From assembly GCA_902728285.1 (NCBI GenBank), contig CACVBU010000738.1:500370-564369 (forward strand): a stretch of DNA of 64,000 nt, written 5' to 3'. Positions within the stretch are counted from its first letter, which is position 1; each line of letters opens with the position of its first letter. Position numbers and translations under genes: made by a program. This document shows, one piece after another, positions 59,918-64,000 of the stretch. Below the pieces are notes generated by a model. That model saw only the letters and a list, made by a program, of their open reading frames with translations. It had not been told where the DNA came from and searched no databases. This stretch comes from Clytia hemisphaerica (taxonomy: Eukaryota > Cnidaria > Hydrozoa > Leptothecata > Clytiidae).

Positions 59918-61687
59918 GAAAGTCTAAAGATTCCGTGGATAAGGCGACATTTCAAAGCTATCGTGTTTGACGAATGGAGCGAAAACTATGAAAAGGAAAT
60001 TGACCTAAAATGGCTGGACAATTTTCCTGTGTGTTGGATTGCGCCGAACTCATCTTATCGTGCCAGAGCAAAAGTTTTTGTTTCTATTAAAATCAATTTC
60101 AAGGATTTTGAAGTCATTCAACTACGCACAAATCTAAGGAATACAAAGGAAATAGTGAAGAAAACGAAAAATATAGCTGAAACTCAACTCTATGAATATG
60201 CGCAAGGTGTTTCGGAAACTCCGGTTAACTTTCTTACTGGAAGTCCTCCTATTTACGTGTCCTCTATCGGTGAGGCTGTATTTAAAGCAAGCTTGCTAAG
60301 AAAGAAAGGATTGCTAATTGTCAAAGATACAATCAAATTTCCCGTACCACCAAACGAACCAATCAAATTCTACCATTTATCACGTAATGATTTTGATGAA
60401 AATGACAACCCATGCGACTACCTACGTCAAGGAAATATTTTAGTTGCATCGCGAAATTACGTATCAGGTTTCGAATGTCCTGTGGTTATTTACGAAAACG
60501 ATCAAACGACGCGAGAAAACCTTGAACACCACGAATGTAATATTTCTATGCGATGTACAACACAGCTTATTATCGTTGGTCAAAACAACGATTCTTCTCA
60601 AGCTTTAGCATATTTTAAGATTGCCAACCTCCTTCAGCATTCAGTGGAAGATAGCGCACTTTTAAGCCAGTTTAAGGTTTTGACGATGAATTACATAATT
60701 GACTATGTGAAACATTTTGCACGTCGAGATATTCTAACTAATATTTTACACATTCTTAAAATTACTCTTGAAGACTTGACCGATGGATTCGATGAAAAGA
60801 ACTTTTCTGCAGCATCTACCTCCAAAGTTTTACATGAATTTCTGACATTTATCGTTGATGATCTAGTGGAGGAGCAATCGTCAAAAGAGGATTTCAGCCC
60901 AAAAACTTTAAAAGCTATTTTATTCCTCAAAAAAATTATCATGCATGTTTTCTGTAATTGCAAGAACATTGAACAAATTATCAACAAGCTTTGCCGTTTT
61001 CTAAGCTTCAAATCATTAGTAGATTTATTTGAAAAGAATAAGTCTGGTCTAATGAACTACTTTGATTTTTTGAACTACTTTGAGACATTTTTGGAGCTGG
61101 ATTTTCTCCTTTCACCCAATAACGATCATTTTATGCAAAATTTCAAGATATACTTTGGAGAATATATTGTTGATCATTTTTTACATTTCGGGGAAACCGA
61201 TTGGATGCTTGAACTTTTGCCTTTGTTGGAAAGGTTTTTAAATATTTTTTTACGAAATAACTCTTTTATAAGACGTCAGCAATTTTTGCTGTTGGAAAGC
61301 ATCATTAGTTTTGTTATCGAGGATCTCGTAAAAAGGCAGAAAAACATTCAAGACAAAGAGCTTTGCAGAAGTTTTGTCAAAGCTTATTTTACCGTGGACT
61401 GTAAATCTAAGAAAGATGTATATTATATCCTCTCTAATTTGAATTTCAAGGACCTTTTGAAAATTTCTGCACATTTTGATAATTCCAAACTATCGCGTAT
61501 AATTGCAAAGAGAAATTCGGAATTTGAAATTTCTTTCTGGGAAGAAATTAAGCACTACCAATTACACGTTGTACTCCATTCAGAGCTCGATTTGTTAAAT
61601 TTCCAATCCCTTGACAGTGCCTGTTCAATAATGTTTAAATTATATGCAGCAATTTACATCAGAGATCATTGCAATTATTATAACTAG
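59918..61687 (+). CDS. NERD-type nuclease / SF1 helicase protein, exon 2
   Basis: 589 codons plus stop, giving a protein of 1,098 residues. Walker B is AIVFDEW at 523-529. QLRTNLRNTKEI at about 577-588 matches the N-x-R-x-T region of UvrD-type helicases. GFECPVVI at 693-700 stands where motif V (GLEFPVVI-like) lies, and MRCTTQLIIV at 720-729 where motif VI (TRA...L.IV) lies, with R721 as the likely ATP-contacting arginine. Spacing is short, suggesting a compact helicase with small accessory subdomains. Residues about 744-1,098 are an unrecognised all-helical region holding two similar modules (about 774-854 and 936-1,014) with the pattern FhhxDLVxxQ. A related module is encoded at 63,439-63,861. 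The ORF shows no decay. A possible ATTAAA signal follows near 61,765. Confidence 0.82.
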   Translation, partial: ESLKIPWIRRHFKAIVFDEWSENYEKEIDLKWLDNFPVCWIAPNSSYRARAKVFVSIKINFKDFEVIQLRTNLRNTKEIVKKTKNIAETQLYEYAQGVSETPVNFLTGSPPIYVSSIGEAVFKASLLRKKGLLIVKDTIKFPVPPNEPIKFYHLSRNDFDENDNPCDYLRQGNILVASRNYVSGFECPVVIYENDQTTRENLEHHECNISMRCTTQLIIVGQNNDSSQALAYFKIANLLQHSVEDSALLSQFKVLTMNYIIDYVKHFARRDILTNILHILKITLEDLTDGFDEKNFSAASTSKVLHEFLTFIVDDLVEEQSSKEDFSPKTLKAILFLKKIIMHVFCNCKNIEQIINKLCRFLSFKSLVDLFEKNKSGLMNYFDFLNYFETFLELDFLLSPNNDHFMQNFKIYFGEYIVDHFLHFGETDWMLELLPLLERFLNIFLRNNSFIRRQQFLLLESIISFVIEDLVKRQKNIQDKELCRSFVKAYFTVDCKSKKDVYYILSNLNFKDLLKISAHFDNSKLSRIIAKRNSEFEISFWEEIKHYQLHVVLHSELDLLNFQSLDSACSIMFKLYAAIYIRDHCNYYN

Positions 61688-63438
61688 TCATAGCTTTCAC
61701 TAAATGCCCCCACATAAAGATCATGTCATGCACTTATAAAGCTTTAATGCTTTAAAGACTAAACATTAAAAAATAATCAGGAATAATTGATTGATTTAAT
61801 TATTGATTGATTGGTTGATTGATTGATTTATTGATTGATTGAGGCGTTTGCTTGAAGAAAAAAAAAAATATTCCATTATAAAAAAATACATACTTGAAAA
61901 ATTCATGCAGCTTGATAACTTAAAAAAATTTAAGGAAAAGCTGGAAAAGCCTCTGAAAAATATATTAAAAAAGTTTATGGTACCATTATCTTACTGATTT
62001 TTACATCTCCTGTTTGTTTGTTTTTTCTCCTAGTTTCTTTCTTATAACGATATATGTCATGATTACTATTCACTAAATAGACCTTTTCTAATAATGTCGC
62101 AGACATCTTAGATTGTAGGCAAAATATATGGACATAAGCAGTGAATAAATTCACAAGGTAACCAATCAGAAATAGCTTGTTTTTTTTCATTGGCTGCTAT
62201 ATTTCAACATTTCTCTGTTGCTACTTTGCCTAATAAACAATAGTCAAGAGGATACTGCGTATAAAATTTATCAAAAAGTTCTGCGTCATCTTAAGTTGGG
62301 TGAAATAGAAACTCACTTATCCTAGTTAAGGCCCGGGGTCCACTAGCATACGCTGTGACTGCACTTCTCAAGCAAAATCTTCTATGTTGTTGGTCAAAAG
62401 AAAAGTAAAGTAATGCCATTGTGGTTCATTCAGACGTACAGTCGAGAAAAGTTAAAATGCGCCTAAATTTCTTTTCAAGTGCATAGTCCTTTTTCATGAT
62501 GCAATCTTTTCTCCAAGCTGATCGCAGCGTAGACAATGAAGAGACGCGCCTTCAGGAAGCTAGACTTTTTGAGTTTATAGCTAGCGATATACTTTCCCTT
62601 TATGGTGTTTCTGTATGACTGTCTGTGTACCTAGTCTAGCCACCGTTAAATGCCTTCGGGAAGGTCTCTCCTAACTTAGAAAGCCAGAATTTGGAGCTTA
62701 TTTCACCAAACCACTGGAGCGTAAGTTTTTTAGGCTATCACAACTGCATGAAAAAGTTTAACGTGCGCATGTAAAGTTTAAAACGAGTAAACAAACTTTT
62801 TTCAGGTTTTTGAAAAAGATTTACCACACTGAAAAGACGTAAAAACACTCTAAGTGAGGTAAATTATTTTGAAGACCAAAAGAAAAAGTCAACTACGTTT
62901 GGATTCAACTTTACATATTATGCGTACATTCATCTTTTTTGTACTTTGCCGGTTGTTTTACTAAGTTAAGAAGGACTTTCTCGAGTAACGACCATATGAT
63001 GGTATTTAAAGCTCAAGAAGCCCTATAAACAATAAAGGTAGTTATCAATAAAATGACAGACAAAAATAAATTAGAGTTTGAACAAAAATATCAAATGTAC
63101 ATTTGAAAACTTAAGCAAATTTCTTTAAAGATTCTGGAAAAATAATTGAAATCATTGCTGAAGTGAACTTCTGACTAAATTACAGTAGTTAGTATTCAGT
63201 TTCAAAGACAAGAAACTAAATTTGACATACAAAACACTTTTTCTAGTCAATGAATCAGCTCATCATCATCATAACCAGTCTGCCATTTTGTTTGTTTTGA
63301 TTTGCACAAGTAATATTGTAATTCGTGTTATATCATACACTGTTTTGATTTGCATTTATAACACTCGCTTCAGCTTTTCAAAGCTAAATCAAAACTAAAA
63401 TTGTAATATGTAATAATGATAATACCATATAACGTAAT
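61688..63438. other. Intergenic stretch
   Basis: A TGAT/TTGA microsatellite at about 61,790-61,850. The rest has no ORF over 75 codons and no repeat structure that I can support. Confidence 0.4.
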
Positions 63439-63861
63439 ATGAAAACCGAACATTTACGGAAGAGACTAACTACGGGGATGCTTGGGCGACAAAACGCAAC
63501 AAAATTTCGAGATTCCAGTCCAATATCTATGCGTGAAACTATGAGTGCCTCCTCGTCGCTACGCTCCTGCGGGGGCAACAAAGATAGCGAATGGCTTAAA
63601 GAGATTAAGCCTATATTGGAAAGTACATTACTAGCGATTTCTATACTCAAACCTGAAGTCTCACCGAAATTCAAAATATTGCCGATTTTGAACGACTATT
63701 TCAACTTCATCACATATGACATCATCAAAAGACATGATATGACGAGTGTGACAGCAAATTCGATTGTGGACAAAGTCTTCCTGGATCCTTCTATTGATGA
63801 TAAACGATTTCTGATATTTTCTTGGCTTCGTAATTTCATATTATCCCATAAGCCATCATGA
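63439..63861 (+). CDS. Small protein or last exon with the helical module of the NERD-helicase protein
   Basis: 140 residues. Residues 1-48 are basic and Ser-rich. From 50 on, EWLKEIKPILESTLLAISI and, after a 10-residue gap, YFNFITYDIIKRH line up with DWMLELLPLLERFLNIFLR and ISFVIEDLVKRQ of residues 937-981 of the upstream gene, with matching spacing. The similarity continues weakly to FSWLRNF. It could be a complete small gene, the last exon of a second family member whose earlier exons are lost, or a partial duplicate. A stop at 63,861 is followed by AT-rich sequence. The family call is from eye alignment only. Confidence 0.5.
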   Translation: MKTEHLRKRLTTGMLGRQNATKFRDSSPISMRETMSASSSLRSCGGNKDSEWLKEIKPILESTLLAISILKPEVSPKFKILPILNDYFNFITYDIIKRHDMTSVTANSIVDKVFLDPSIDDKRFLIFSWLRNFILSHKPS

Positions 63862-64000
63862 TCATACACAGAACCCTAAAGAACGTACATTTTGTTATCA
63901 TAATTATCCCAGAAACATTTTCTGGAATTTTTGCTATATATTTTTTATTATACAGTATTTTTATACAGTATTTTTTTTACACTACACGTTTTTTTTTATT
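63862..64000. other. AT-rich end of window
   Basis: TACAGTATTTTT repeats; no gene. Confidence 0.3.

Overview
The window looks like nuclear DNA of a repeat-rich, AT-rich animal. A GT-AG intron, spread-out single genes, a DIRS-type retrotransposon, CR1-like non-LTR retrotransposon remains and dozens of inverted-repeat elements all point to a metazoan. A marine invertebrate such as a cnidarian fits best, but the species cannot be fixed from the sequence. No prokaryotic operons, CRISPR arrays or rRNA genes are seen. Most of the 64 kb is mobile DNA, much of it nested.

Layout. 0.4-4.9 kb: a broken non-LTR retrotransposon on the minus strand (hydrophobic N-terminus, 2A-like peptide, PHD-like finger, endonuclease, decayed reverse transcriptase), split by a 1 kb insertion. 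5-10 kb: foldback elements with minisatellite arms, a second reverse transcriptase fragment and a MITE with a clean 6-bp duplication. 11.6-12.5 kb: an ORF resembling a truncated ubiquitin-specific protease. 13.0-31.7 kb: a nested complex holding a 13.1 kb inverted-repeat element (about 13 copies of a 179-bp repeat in one arm, 3 in the other, flanked by a 9-bp direct repeat) and a structurally complete DIRS element (gag-like ORF, RT/RNase H/methyltransferase-like ORF, tyrosine recombinase ORF, inverted terminal repeats, internal complementary region). 34-46 kb: a succession of inverted-repeat elements, one carrying a tRNA-like pol III promoter. 46.7-50.8 kb: a 4.1 kb foldback with two tiers of tandem repeats per arm. 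51-57.8 kb: more MITEs, an alternating A-B array of two MITE families, and a 14-copy tandem repeat.

The clearest host-type gene is at 58,075-61,687: two exons encoding about 1,098 residues with a NERD-type nuclease domain, a superfamily 1 helicase core and a helical C-terminal region containing a duplicated module. An ORF at 63,439-63,861 carries a related module, so this end of the window may be a small cluster of the family. Nuclease-helicase fusions are familiar from prokaryotic antiviral defence. A defence or nucleic-acid surveillance role here is inference only, but it is the best candidate for an undescribed system in the window.

Recurring structural theme: many of the inverted-repeat elements have arms or interiors built from short tandem copies of a motif resembling their own ends, and several can be dated as insertions by direct comparison of filled and empty sites inside this same window.
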